64,000 nucleotides of DNA, taken from the NCBI RefSeq assembly GCF_025766255.1, contig NW_026516715.1:62001-126000 (forward strand), read 5' to 3'. The notes below the pieces were generated by a model. The model did no database searches, was not told the origin of the DNA, and saw only the letters and a list, made by a program, of their open reading frames with translations. Below are positions 1 to 10,343 of this stretch, piece by piece; within the stretch, counting starts at the first letter, position 1; each line of letters begins with the position of its first letter. The stretch is from Zychaea mexicana (lineage: Eukaryota; Mucoromycota; Mucoromycetes; Mucorales; Lichtheimiaceae). A program made the position numbers and the translations under genes.

Positions 1-132
1 GAGAGAGAGAGAGTATGAGTATGAGCAAAAGGAGGTGGTGTGATGTTTTTGGGGTGCGGGGGGGAGGGCAATGGGTCAAAATGCACGACCCCAGACCCAA
101 CCCAAACCAAAGAAGAGGACGATCGATCTTAC

Positions 133-1201
133 CTGCAATACTGCTGTAAATATGAGCGCTAATACCAACAGCCATGTAAGAGGATTGGCAAACTGATTAT
201 CGTGGTGGAAAACTGAAAGGATCAGCAGTTCTAGACCGCTTTTTGCAAACAGCATGGCCTGGCTGCTGATGTTGGCACCGAATACACCGTAGCTATACGA
301 TAAACAGCAACAAGATGGGATCGTCAATAAAACCATGAACCTATCATAAACAGAGAGAGAGAGAGAGAGAGAGAGGCTCCTGAATTCCTAGAAACCCACA
401 TACCTGATCCCTAGCCACATCTTGAGGTCTGGACGAGCATAGATGCCTCCCAACCAACGTCCTGATGCTTCTGACCGTTCTGCATTGTATTGGATAAGGT
501 GCGTCAAGACCAGGCCCAGACACGTGAATGACTCGATGACGGCAAAATACACAATAAATGCAGGTCGCTTGTACAGACGAATAAGATCTTGCAGCGAATG
601 ATTGGGTTCTGGCACAACGCCAAATCCAGCAACAAGCATAGCGCCGATAACAATAAGCATTGTTCCTAAATAACATATCCCATCGGGTGTTATTCATCAA
701 CTATACTGCAATCCTCTTTTTTTCTTCGCCTCTCTCTCTTTTCTCTCTCGCACACACACACACTTTTTCTTTTTTACTACCCTTGAGCTATGTGTTACCT
801 AGTATCGTTTTCATTGTAAAGGGATCGCCCAAGACGATCTTTGCGAATATGGCATTGAATACCAAACCAATGGCACCAATGGGTGCCAGGATGACAATGG
901 GCAAATATCCAATAGTACAAGTCGACTGAACAACGTTGCTCATTGTATAAATTAAAAATCCCGAAAGCCATAATGGTCGTTTGTAGAATGGGAGATTGTC
1001 GTCGCTTCCGAGCCGTTGTTCGACGAGATGAGAGCGACGTTGAAGTGATATACCAAAAGCTTGGGTCATGCTGGCCAGCAGCGCAATGGCGAGTGGGCCC
1101 CATACATCTTTAGGTCCATCGGCTAGCGATGTTGCTGCAATGATGGTAGTGGTCGTACTAGTAGGAGCAAGACTTAATAACGAGGATAGGCTCATATACA
1201 A
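133..1201 (-). CDS. NIPA-type magnesium transporter, 3' end outside the window
   Basis: Membrane transporter of the NIPA (DUF803) family, whose members move Mg2+ across plasma or endosomal membranes. Exons are 799-1201, 404-665 and 133-340; the phases agree (1, 2, 0) and every intron is GT-AG. The last visible donor, at 132-131, leads into an intron that crosses the window edge, so the C-terminus is missing. Seen: a run of hydrophobic helices, the family stretch GFGVVPEPNHSLQDL followed by LYKRPAFIVYF, and the later block SSQAMLFAKSGLELL, all typical of fungal NIPA proteins. ATG at 1201 is used; a second ATG six bases inside gives nearly the same protein. The left intron and the second intron contain GA microsatellites. 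The family call is firm; ion specificity is inferred from the family. Confidence 0.88.
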
Positions 1202-1923
1202 AAAAGATCGATATATATATATAAAGAAAAAAAGAAGGTGGCAGTCTATACTGGGCTTCAGCAGTTTTTTGGACCCCCTCCTCCTCCTCCTCCTCCTCCT
1301 CTCGGTGCACTAGTGCATGTCTAATTCGGGGAAATTACTATTTCGTAGCAAATGTTATTTTTATTTTATAATTAGGCTCGTGATAATGAAATGAGAGAGA
1401 GAGAGAGAGCCTCTCAAACGTGGCCGTGTAACAAACACAAGTATCACTTCTCATGGCAGCAGCTTTTGAGACTTGTTGTTGCTGTTGTCCACATACAATG
1501 CCACACAATTCCATGATATTTTGGCTCATGACATATATATAATGCTGAGACACACACACACACACACACACACATTCGGAAGCGGGGAGGGAAGGGGAGG
1601 AGGGATGGGTTGCGGAAGAGGAAAAGAAAGGGAGACAGGGGTATTGGTGGTAACTGGTGATTTATACGTGTGATGATAATGAGAGGATTGGATATGGGGG
1701 TTTGCTTGTAGACATGGGTAAAAAGAAATAGTTACAAAGAGTTTTCCTCTTGCTTGTTGATCATCGTCATCGTCATCAACTGCGAATTAGAGAGAGAGAG
1801 AGAGAAAAGTGTATAGATCACCTCGTACAAGCACTGAGACGATAGAGAATACAAGAAGAAAGTGTAATGGTGATAGATATACAAGAAACAAAACTGCAGA
1901 TAAACAAAAAAAAAAAAAAGAGT
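1202..1923. other. Intergenic: NIPA promoter side, microsatellites
   Basis: No gene is supported. This lies upstream of the leftward NIPA gene and downstream of the next leftward gene. It holds a CTC-type run near 1276-1303, a GA run near 1393-1409, a CA run at about 1551-1574 and another GA run near 1791-1804. Short reading frames here are microsatellite translations. Confidence 0.6.
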
Positions 1924-3457
1924 TTATACCAGTTCGCACCGCAAGTTGGATTCGCGTCGCCGGTCGCCACGGACAAAAGGATCCTTGCGTCGGGGCAAGA
2001 AGCCTCTTGGCTTGAGAGGACTGAGTAGTTTGCGAGCACGGATCATGTTGAGTTCGGATGAAATGATTCGTAAATGATCTGGGTTGGATCGGGTATCTCG
2101 GGTGTAGGTGTTGGTGTCTGGATTGAATCGTGGCTGCGTCGTAGCCTCGGAACGTCGCCGCTGTGAAGCCGGCCGACGGGGAGCAGGGGGCATCGGGATA
2201 AACCCGTCTTTCTTGCTCGGTTTGATGGGTTTATAAGGCGTGGCGGGTGATGAGGAGGATGACACGACCGACGACGGCGGCGATTGCTGCTGCTGCTGCT
2301 GCGAAGGCGAGGACACTGACGATGACAGAACCAGTGACCGCCGGAGTTGTGCGATCGTTTGGACCCATCGCACCTGATGCATATCTGACTGCTGTGGCGG
2401 CGACGATGACATGGCATACGATGGGGTTGTCAACGTAGACGGCGTTTGGGCCTTGGAAAACGAGGAAATGGAGTGTCGACGCACTAATGACTTTTCACTT
2501 TCTGTCAGTACTGCGCTTTTGACACTAAGCTCGTCATCCAGATCATCCTCGTCGTCGTCTTCTTCTTCTTCTTCTTCTTCTTCTCCATCACTCTTCCAGT
2601 GAGGATGCATCCGCCCCTTTCGTCTATGATGATGATGGTGGTGGTGGTGGCGGTTGTGATGTGGACGATGATGGTGTGGACGCGACATGATTCCGTCTTC
2701 TTCTTCGTCTTCATCGTCCTCTTCTTCTTCTAGCTCTTCGTCATCTGCTTCGTCCATTGTTTGGACACCGTCGAGCGTCGGACGCCCAGGAATGGGTATG
2801 GGCTCGCTGGGTGGAGCACTGAGTGAAGGAGGCGGCATATGTAATGGCAGGACCTGCGTGAAAAAGTCCGCATACAGGAACGACTTGAAGCGACCTTTGT
2901 CTTCCTAACATTATGAAATAGCCAGTATAGAGAAGGAGTTTGTCGTAGGCATGAGTTGTGGATGATAACTGTAGAATTGACCGTTCCTTTGTAAAATTCG
3001 CTCTCTCTCTCTCTCTCTCTCTTTTGTCCGTCCCTTTTTTTTCTCTCAAATTGATATATACCACTTCTTCGTCGTCTGGCAGAGACTCTTTACTATCGAC
3101 GACAATCCAGTCTTCCACATGGGACATTCGCCGCATAGGCTTTTGTTGTTCGGGATCGGGTGTGGCGGAAGATTTCTGTTGGGGTTGTGGCTGTTCCTTT
3201 TCCTCCGCTTGTTGTTGTCGTCGTTGTCGTTCTTGACGTCGCTGCTGTGATGTCTTTTGAGTTCCCAATTCTCTCTCATGGCGTCCACTGCTTTTTTTCC
3301 TGCGCTTCTTTAACAGCGGCGGGATGGCGCCGTAAGGTTTGGGAGCTTGAGCAGCAAGCTGTTTGATAATTTCCTTGAACGGAGACGGCTGCTCTTCACC
3401 CATCATGTCAGGGAATGGAAATGGTTCTGAGCGAGAAGCTGACAACAGAGTTGGCAT
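1924..3457 (-). CDS. Unrecognised disordered protein, 458 aa
   Basis: Two exons, 3062-3457 and 1924-2904, join in phase 0 across a GT-AG intron. I do not recognise the family. Seen: an N-terminal Lys/Arg-rich block, a segment VEDWIVVDSKESLPDDEE just before the intron, and an aromatic segment GRFKSFLYADFFTQVLP just after it. Then come a Glu/Asp-rich stretch, a His-rich stretch, Ser/Gln-rich linkers, and a basic C-terminus containing LSPLKPRGFLPRRKDPFVRG. The most protein-like parts are the bases flanking the intron and the last 90 residues; the rest is low complexity. ATG 3457 is the first in-frame ATG; upstream is purine/pyrimidine repeat, so a further 5' exon cannot be excluded. Probably a nuclear or cytoplasmic regulatory protein, but that is only inference from composition. 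Confidence 0.62.
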
Positions 3458-3713
3458 CAATGGAAGAGGGGGAGAGAAAGAGGTGCGAGTGAGAGAAACT
3501 GAAGGAGAGAGAGAGAGAGAGAGAGAGAAAAAAGAGGGTGGGGGAGGGGGGGAGGGGAGGGGGTCAGCTTAGGAAGCGTTTGGAGAAAAAAAAAATTCAA
3601 AGGCGCTCTCGCCCGCTCGCTCTGGAGTGTCTCATCCATTTGCCTCTCTACTCTTCTGTTCCTGCTGCTAGGATTTAAGTCACAGGGAGGCAGACAGAGA
3701 GGCAGAGACAGAG

Positions 3714-3751
<38 letters not shown>

Positions 3752-4193
3752 ATTTTTGTTTCTCCAACACACACACAACAAACGTTACGCTAAATACGCC
3801 CAGCACCCCACAGCAGTCGATACGCTCGTTCTTGTTGTTGTCATCAATTACATTGCTCTTTGCGGTCCAAGGCATTTGTTATTCTCATTGTACAATGGGA
3901 GACTACTACTTGTTGTTGCTGCTGGTTTCCCCAGATATGCTCCAATTAAGGTTCATGTGGTACCACTTGCTGCATTACACGCAGCTGGCTGTGAGAAACT
4001 GAACTATGATGCTGCTGCCACGAAAACGTGTGTAGTTATGGGTATGATGGGGGTGTATATACTGCAGCACCTGTGGCTGTTGTCTTTTTTGGAGCAAAAG
4101 AACCGACACCATTGCGTTTTTGTGCGAAAATGACCGTTCTCCTCCTTCTTCTCTGCCTCGTATATGTTGGTTGTTTTTTTTTTTTTTGTCCAT
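3458..4193. other. Intergenic with GA tracts
   Basis: No gene is supported. Two long GA runs (about 3507-3528 and 3718-3746) and a G-rich stretch (3539-3562) sit upstream of the gene ending at 1924. The part from 3750 to 4193 is probably the 3' flank of the J-protein gene. Confidence 0.55.
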
Positions 4194-4658
4194 TCAGCTT
4201 TTGCGCCATTGACGATAACTTGAGCCATTGCCGTACTGTGGCTGTTGCTGTTGCCAAGAAGTTCGGTGCATTGCTGGATCCAGGTCGACAATGTGGTTCT
4301 TCCGCGGCTCGTACCTGGAGTAGGCGACGATGGTGGTCACCAGCGCAACGCCGGTGAACAGGGACCACTTTGTCCATTGGTGCTGCTCCTGTGGAGACGC
4401 TCCTTTTCGTGCTTCAGGTGGTCTTTCTTGCCATGCTGCAGCGGCCGTGTTTGCGGCCATAGAGACGTCCTTGCCTACAAGGCGTCGATATGCCGCGGTA
4501 ATGTCTCGAATATCTGGCTCGCCTTGTGCTGACGGCTCTCGGGCAACATCGGGATGATGCTTCTTACATAGCTCTATGTATCGTCTGCGGATCTCCTTGC
4601 TTGTTGCTGTTTGGGCGACACCGAGTAACTGGCGATCCTTCAACCGAGAAGCCGACAT
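4194..4658 (-). CDS. Small J-domain protein with one membrane segment
   Basis: Predicted Hsp70 co-chaperone of 154 aa in one exon. The J domain fills the first 65 residues: QLLGV at the start of helix I, basic helix II, then the diagnostic HPD tripeptide inside KKHHPDV, which stimulates Hsp70 ATPase. A single hydrophobic helix (SLFTGVALVTTIVAY, about residues 108-122) follows, with a short Gln-rich tail. Small J-proteins with one C-terminal helix, such as the DNAJC30 type, are often mitochondrial inner-membrane proteins; that location is inferred here. ATG 4658 places the J domain right at the N-terminus. An earlier in-frame start at 4718 would only add hydrophobic residues. Its start faces the fumarase gene across 1.6 kb. 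Confidence 0.82.
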   Translation of the reverse strand: MSASRLKDRQLLGVAQTATSKEIRRRYIELCKKHHPDVAREPSAQGEPDIRDITAAYRRLVGKDVSMAANTAAAAWQERPPEARKGASPQEQHQWTKWSLFTGVALVTTIVAYSRYEPRKNHIVDLDPAMHRTSWQQQQPQYGNGSSYRQWRKS

Positions 4659-5080
4659 GGGAAATGGTGGTTGTGGAAAAAGAAACAGAATGATTTCTGG
4701 TTTTTTAAAGTCCAGCAATTATAATTGCCTTTTGATGTGTTTCCCCAAAAGGCCTGGGAGTCGTCGTTGGTTTTCCCACCTCTTCTTATAATCTTTTGCC
4801 TTTGATTGATAAGCAGCACACCGTTTCCTTTTGTGGACAGCGGGCAAGATATGTCTAGTGAGAGCATATACACCTCTCCCGTCAAAACAATTCAATAGTC
4901 GGTAAATAGCTGTGAGTTCCTTTCATGTTTCAGGTTATGTATGGAAAGTCGTGTTCTTTGGAAACAATCACGCACATACAGTTTATACCGAACAACAAAT
5001 AAAACATTGCTCGCGTCAATGCAATTAGTGTGTCTAGAGCCCCATTCAGTTACCAAGTAGAACACAGTTCTTTAGGTTCC

Positions 5081-5082
<2 letters not shown>

Positions 5083-5111
<29 letters not shown>
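5083..5111. repeat. GT microsatellite
   Basis: Uninterrupted GT dinucleotide run in the divergent promoter region. Confidence 0.9.
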
Positions 5112-5632
5112 ATCGATCGGTGTAATATGCAGCAGTCTCTTGAGGACAGCCAGCATATACACCTAAGAAATGGCCCGCTTTGTTATCTTGGGTTACACTT
5201 TACAAAAGTACTCCCACACGTAGAGAATTAGCACTCACGGTTCCTTTGTGAAACTTTGCCCATTTCACTGCTACGATGCCAATATCCTGATACGGAGATG
5301 ACTTGACCCTTACGGTTCTGATCCTTTGATCCACTCATCATCATTCCATGTAACTCAGAATGTAAAGAGCCAGCCTCTTTAACCAAAATGACATACATAC
5401 ATGATGAACAATGGTAACAGATGGTGCTGCAATGTTTATCCTCCACTGCTTCATTATCTAATCTTCCAGATGACACATGAGTATCCTATTTGTTTCTTTG
5501 CGTCAATCTGTTTCCAAGTAGCTGGTAACAAACGTGATGATGAGCCCTGCTGGTATCATATGTGTATACATTACGTGCATATGTTTACAGTCATGCAAGC
5601 GTGCCTTACACATCCGTGACTTGGGCTTGTTC

Positions 5633-5643
5633 TATATATATAT

Positions 5644-5684
<41 letters not shown>
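5633..5684. repeat. Compound TA/CA/TA microsatellite
   Basis: A TA run, a CA run and a second TA run back to back in the same promoter region. Confidence 0.9.
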
Positions 5685-6286
5685 CGCGCTGCACCGACCC
5701 ATCGACAACATGCACAGATTAACATGATATCTTGTTTTAAAAGAACAGACAACACATGAAGTTAAAGTCAGTAGAACGTTTGTCGGATTTGACACTTGGT
5801 GTGAATGACCCAAATCATATGAAAATCACCTACATCGCTTAGCTCACAACCTTACCCAGCGTCACGACCGCCTTTCTTGAGAAAAACTGGCTGAGAAAAC
5901 AGGTGATTTGCCCTCTTCGCTTCAAAGCGTACGTGAAGTTTAAGCGGCCTTTGGCGTTTTCTGATGAGTAAGTTTATTACTGTTGTCGCTCATTTTATCG
6001 CGTGATGTTTTCATATACAAAAAACAATGCCGAAAGAACAGACCCTGTCTTATCAACACATAGACACATCGTGCTCTAATGGAACACGCTGGTTTTGGAC
6101 CATGATACAGCGTTGTTATGCATGGCGCAACTTCCATGGGAACGAAGCATGAGTGCTTATGTTTTGGTTTTTTTTCGGTCCCCGTGTGAATTAATTCCGA
6201 CTGCATAATAAAGAGAATCTGTCTGTCTTTTTTTTTGTTTACCCTCCTTTTCCCGTTTGTTATCACTTTTTTTTTCATCAACCGTT

Positions 6287-8442
6287 ATGAGCACCGACTT
6301 TCGAGTAGAACGCGATACTTTTGGCGAGTTGCAAGTTCCTGCCGACCGTTATTGGGGTGCCCAAACGCAAAGGTAAAACAGAGGGACCGACCCTAAACCC
6401 GGCGTGACGTGTAGAGATCATCGCCAGCTTCTTCTCCTGATGATTGTTAAAAAAACAGATCTTTGCAAAACTTCAAGATCGGAGGAGTCCGCGAGCGTAT
6501 GCCCCCGGCTCTGATCAAGAGCTTTGCCATCTTGAAAAAAGCAGCTGCGAAAGCAAATATGAGCTATGGTATTCTTGATCAAAAGATTGGTGATGCTATT
6601 GTCCAAGCGGCAGATGAGGTATGAACTTGGATAGGGAGGGGGGGGGCGTATATATGATTAGGTTGGGGCTTTTCTTTTTGACTGATCGGCGACCTGGGGT
6701 TTGTTTTGTTGGTGCAGGTAATTGCCGGTAAATTGTACGATCACTTTCCGCTAGTGATCTGGCAAACGGGTTCAGGCACACAAACACAGTAAGTAGCATG
6801 ATCATCAAAAAGCGGGCTGGATATGACGACAGTATTCGCACGAAGAGCATGCAAGGAGTTCGAGAGAAATCATATATTAATCGCCATGCCGCAAACACAA
6901 TCAAAAACAAAAAGCATGAACGTCAACGAAGTGCTGTCGAACCGGGCTATTGAGATTTTGGGTGGCGAGTTGGGTAGCAAAACGCCGGTCCATCCTAACG
7001 ATCATGTCAACATGGGCCAGTCATCCAACGACTCGTTCCCTACAGCCATGCATATTGCAGCTGTGGTCGAAATAAGCGAACAGCTTGTTCCAGCTTTAGC
7101 CGAGCTACGTGACGCAATTGCAGCCAAGTCTGAGGAGTTCAAGGATATCATCAAGGTGTGTGTGTGTGTGTGTTGGTCTTTATAAAGGGCGATGACGATG
7201 ATGGGATGTGTTTATCTGCTGTATGCTGATCATTCTCTTGCCTGTAACCACATGGTCATTACACTACATCCTGCATTTAGATTGGCCGCACCCATTTACA
7301 AGATGCCACTCCTTTGACTTTGGGTCAAGAATTCTCAGGATATGTCCAGCAGCTCACGTATGGTATCGAGCGTGTGCAAGGAACCATCCCACGTCTTTCT
7401 CGTTTGGCCCAGGGCGGTACAGCAGTTGGCACTGGATTGAATAGCCGTGAGGGCTTTGATGTCAAAATTGCAGAGATTGTCTCCGAAGTCACTGGCGAGC
7501 ACTTTGAAACTGCCCCCAACAAGGTGAGTGTTCCTTTTTCAAAAAAAAAAAAACCACACAAAGTGGATGTGTGCCGCATGCACATACATGTATCTCACCG
7601 TTGTTTCTCAGTTTGAAGCACTGGCATCCAATGACGCCGTTGTCGAATGCTCTGGTGCGCTCAACACGATAGCAGTTTCGCTCATGAAGATTGCAAACGA
7701 TATCCGCTACCTTGGATCAGGTCCTCGTTGTGGTTTGGGAGAACTGAGCTTGCCCGAGAACGAACCCGGGTCTAGCATCATGCCAGGCAAGGTCAACCCT
7801 ACACAATGCGAGGCCATGACTATGGTGTGTGCCCAGGTGATGGGGTAAGTCATTCTTCCGTTTCGAAAAGCAATACATAGTTTATTCACATTCAAAACTT
7901 TGTTCGTTCGATAGCAATGCTACGACTATCAGTGTCGCTGGAAGTTATGGTCAATTCGAGGTAAAGTTATTGCCTACAAGAGTATCATGATCGCTGTGAC
8001 GGATTCGAAGCGCTGAACTTGGTTCTATGTATCTTTCTTAATAGCTTAATGTCTTCAAGCCTGTTATGATTGCCAACCTTTTGCAGTCTATTACTTTGAT
8101 TGCGGATGCTTGCAGATCGTTCACTCAAAACTGCGTTGTTGGCATTGTTGCAAACCGTGAACAAATCAACAAAATCATGAATGAGTCACTCATGTTGGTC
8201 ACTGGTGAGCTTTTACCCCACTTTTTCTTTCTGTGAAGAATACATTGCTAAAGTTGAATTTTCTGTGCTTGTTCATAGCCCTCAACCCATACATTGGATA
8301 TGATAAAGCCGCTGCCTGTGCCAAAAAGGCTCACAAGGAAGGGACTACGTTAAAGGAAGCTGCTATCAGCCTTGGTGCTTTGAACGAGGAGCAGTTTAAC
8401 GAATGGGTTCGTCCAGAAGAAATGATCGGCCCCAAGAAATAA
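6287..8442 (+). CDS. FUM1: Fumarate hydratase, class II
   Basis: Interconverts fumarate and L-malate in the TCA cycle. Nine exons: 6287-6372, 6459-6618, 6718-6788, 6915-7155, 7281-7523, 7612-7844, 7915-7960, 8045-8204 and 8279-8442. All introns are GT-AG and in frame, giving 467 aa, the same length as typical class II fumarases. Seen: N-terminal [32 protein letters not shown] across the third intron, [17 protein letters not shown], and the family signature [15 protein letters not shown] that forms the flexible catalytic loop. The protein begins almost directly at the catalytic fold, so this ATG gives a cytosolic form. A mitochondrial form would need an upstream start or exon, which I could not identify. 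One residue of the usual GTQ(T/S)NMN motif reads His at the exon 3/4 junction. Confidence 0.97.
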
Positions 8443-8788
8443 TGTATATAGACACTGTTGATTGAAATATATGAAGGTTACGACATGAATAGTGTGCTCC
8501 CTATTCGATTATTAAAAGTCCTGTTCTCATACCCCATACCTCTTGGTATATCGATCACTTGTGGGTAGCGAGCTAGTAGTCGTTTTTTTGATGCAATGTG
8601 AGCATGTAACATCAACATCACATGTGTCACCCAAAGCAGTAGTAGTAATAAGAGGGGTTTGGTTTTAATTTTGAAGCTTTAGCAGATCCAGCACCACTCG
8701 TGGTCCTGTGTCTCAGCTTTTTACTTTTCGGCCAATAATCGACGATAGTGTGTTCCTTTCAACTCGTCGCGACACTGTCTTTTGCACC
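8443..8788. other. Short intergenic spacer
   Basis: Fumarase 3' flank followed by the YIF1 promoter. Nothing else seen. Confidence 0.5.
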
Positions 8789-10282
8789 ATGTACCAAAAC
8801 AATCCAAATGCCTACAACAACTATTATAATCCTCACGGATCGCCACCCGTGAACACGCAGACACCGCCTCCACTTCAGCATCCCATCCCACAACATCCCA
8901 TTCCAAACTTCAATCAGGCTGTTCATCAAACATCCGCGTCGCCGGGCCTCCATCAGCAGCAACACCCGCAACAGCAACAACAACAACAACAACAGCAGAA
9001 TTTCCAGTATCGTCAAGGTCCACAGCAACCAACACCACAACAGCAAGGTCCTTATACGCCAAACATGGGTGGACCACCTCCTACCGGCGACATGTACACC
9101 CAATTCGGTTTTAACGAACCAGCTACACAATTAGGTATGCAGTTTGCCGGAAACGCGGTCGCTCAAGGAACTGCTTATATGGAACGCAACGTAAGTGGGG
9201 GGGGGAAATAACAAGTTGCGAGATCAATAGTATCCAGCGCAAGTGATTATATGCTCTTTATAAAGAAATGGAAACTGACGGGTATGTCTGATACGTCTGT
9301 ATTTGCTAGTTCAACCGATGGGTGGATATGCCTGCTTTGCGACACTATTTCAACGTGAGCAATATCTATGTCGTTAATAAACTGAGACTGATACTCTTCC
9401 CTTGGCGACACTCGGTAAGCTTAAACATAGAGGCTCTATAATATGAAAGCGTATTGATAGAGCGGTATGTAATGTTTTTTTTTGTATGTGAAGCCATGGG
9501 GCCGTTCAATAAAGCGGACAGAAACTGGTCAAATGGACGGATTCAGACCTCCACGCGAAGATATCAATTCGCCTGATCTATATATACCAGGTACATTCGG
9601 TTGACATGATTGCTTAAAAGTGCTACATGTGTATGCTGACAGATAAACGTGCTTTTCTCTAGTGATGGCTATGGTGACGTATATTTTACTCTGTGGACTT
9701 GCCGCTGGCCAGCAGGGATCGTAAGTGTGTGATAGTGTTTCAGGAATCATCTTTTTTCCCCAATTGAACTGACAGACAGAAAAAAAATGTGACATCGCTG
9801 TAGTTTCCACCCCGAGCAATTATACGTAGCAGGATGGTGCTCATTTGCGTTCTTATTCTTTGAACTTATCGGTATGCGCCTGACATGCTACTTTTTGAAT
9901 ATACCCTTCGAAGCATCCATGCTTGATCTGGTTTCATATTCGGGCTATAAATACGTCTGCATCATTGTTACGGATGTGATCAAGCTCCTGGGTGCTGGAA
10001 AATGGCTTTCCACGGCCGTCTTTCTATACACCGCCTTAAGTGTTGGATTCTTCTTGGTAAGTTATGCCCTGCCTATCTATGTGTGTGTAGGGTGTTGCGC
10101 GTATATTTGGCGAAATTATACTCATCTTTCCTTATATACAGCTCCGATCTATGCGCTATGTCATTTTGCCGGATGCTTCTGCTGGACCCTCCACATTCAA
10201 TCCCCAACGTAAACGGCGTATGTGGTTCCTGCTAACTATCGCAGGTCTACAAATGGTGTTTATGTTTTTCCTTGTGAATTGA
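8789..10282 (+). CDS. YIF1: YIF1 family protein (Yip1-interacting factor)
   Basis: Golgi/ER membrane protein that binds Yip1 and Rab GTPases and supports COPII vesicle fusion. Six exons: 8789-9190, 9310-9414, 9494-9590, 9663-9720, 9804-10056 and 10142-10282; phases agree and the product is 351 aa. Seen: a Pro/Gln/Asn-rich cytosolic N-terminus with a Gln run (about residues 55-70), then the conserved FNRWVDMPALRHYFNVSNIYVVNKL block. A Hrf1-type domain follows with about five membrane helices, including MAMVTYILLCGLAAGQQG and LDLVSYSGYKYVCII, and a final hydrophobic helix at the C-terminus. ATG 8789 is chosen because the frame upstream is not Yif1-like. Length and domain order fit fungal Yif1. 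Confidence 0.94.
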
Positions 10283-10343
10283 GAAATCTTACATATTTAT
10301 TTTACACATAATAAAGAACATAAGCGTCAGCAGGTATATATCA

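Larger units (their letters stand above)
4659..6286. promoter_or_regulatory. Divergent intergenic region between J-protein and fumarase
   Basis: No coding region is supported across 1.6 kb. Both flanking genes are transcribed away from it, so it must hold both promoters. It contains a GT run at 5083-5111 and a compound TA/CA/TA run at 5633-5684, both able to adopt non-B structures. The last 60 bases before the fumarase ATG are pyrimidine rich. Confidence 0.5.

Noticed and set aside
3457..3774. 105-codon leftward frame rich in Leu and Ser
   Set aside because: Translation of CT microsatellites upstream of the gene at 1924-3457.
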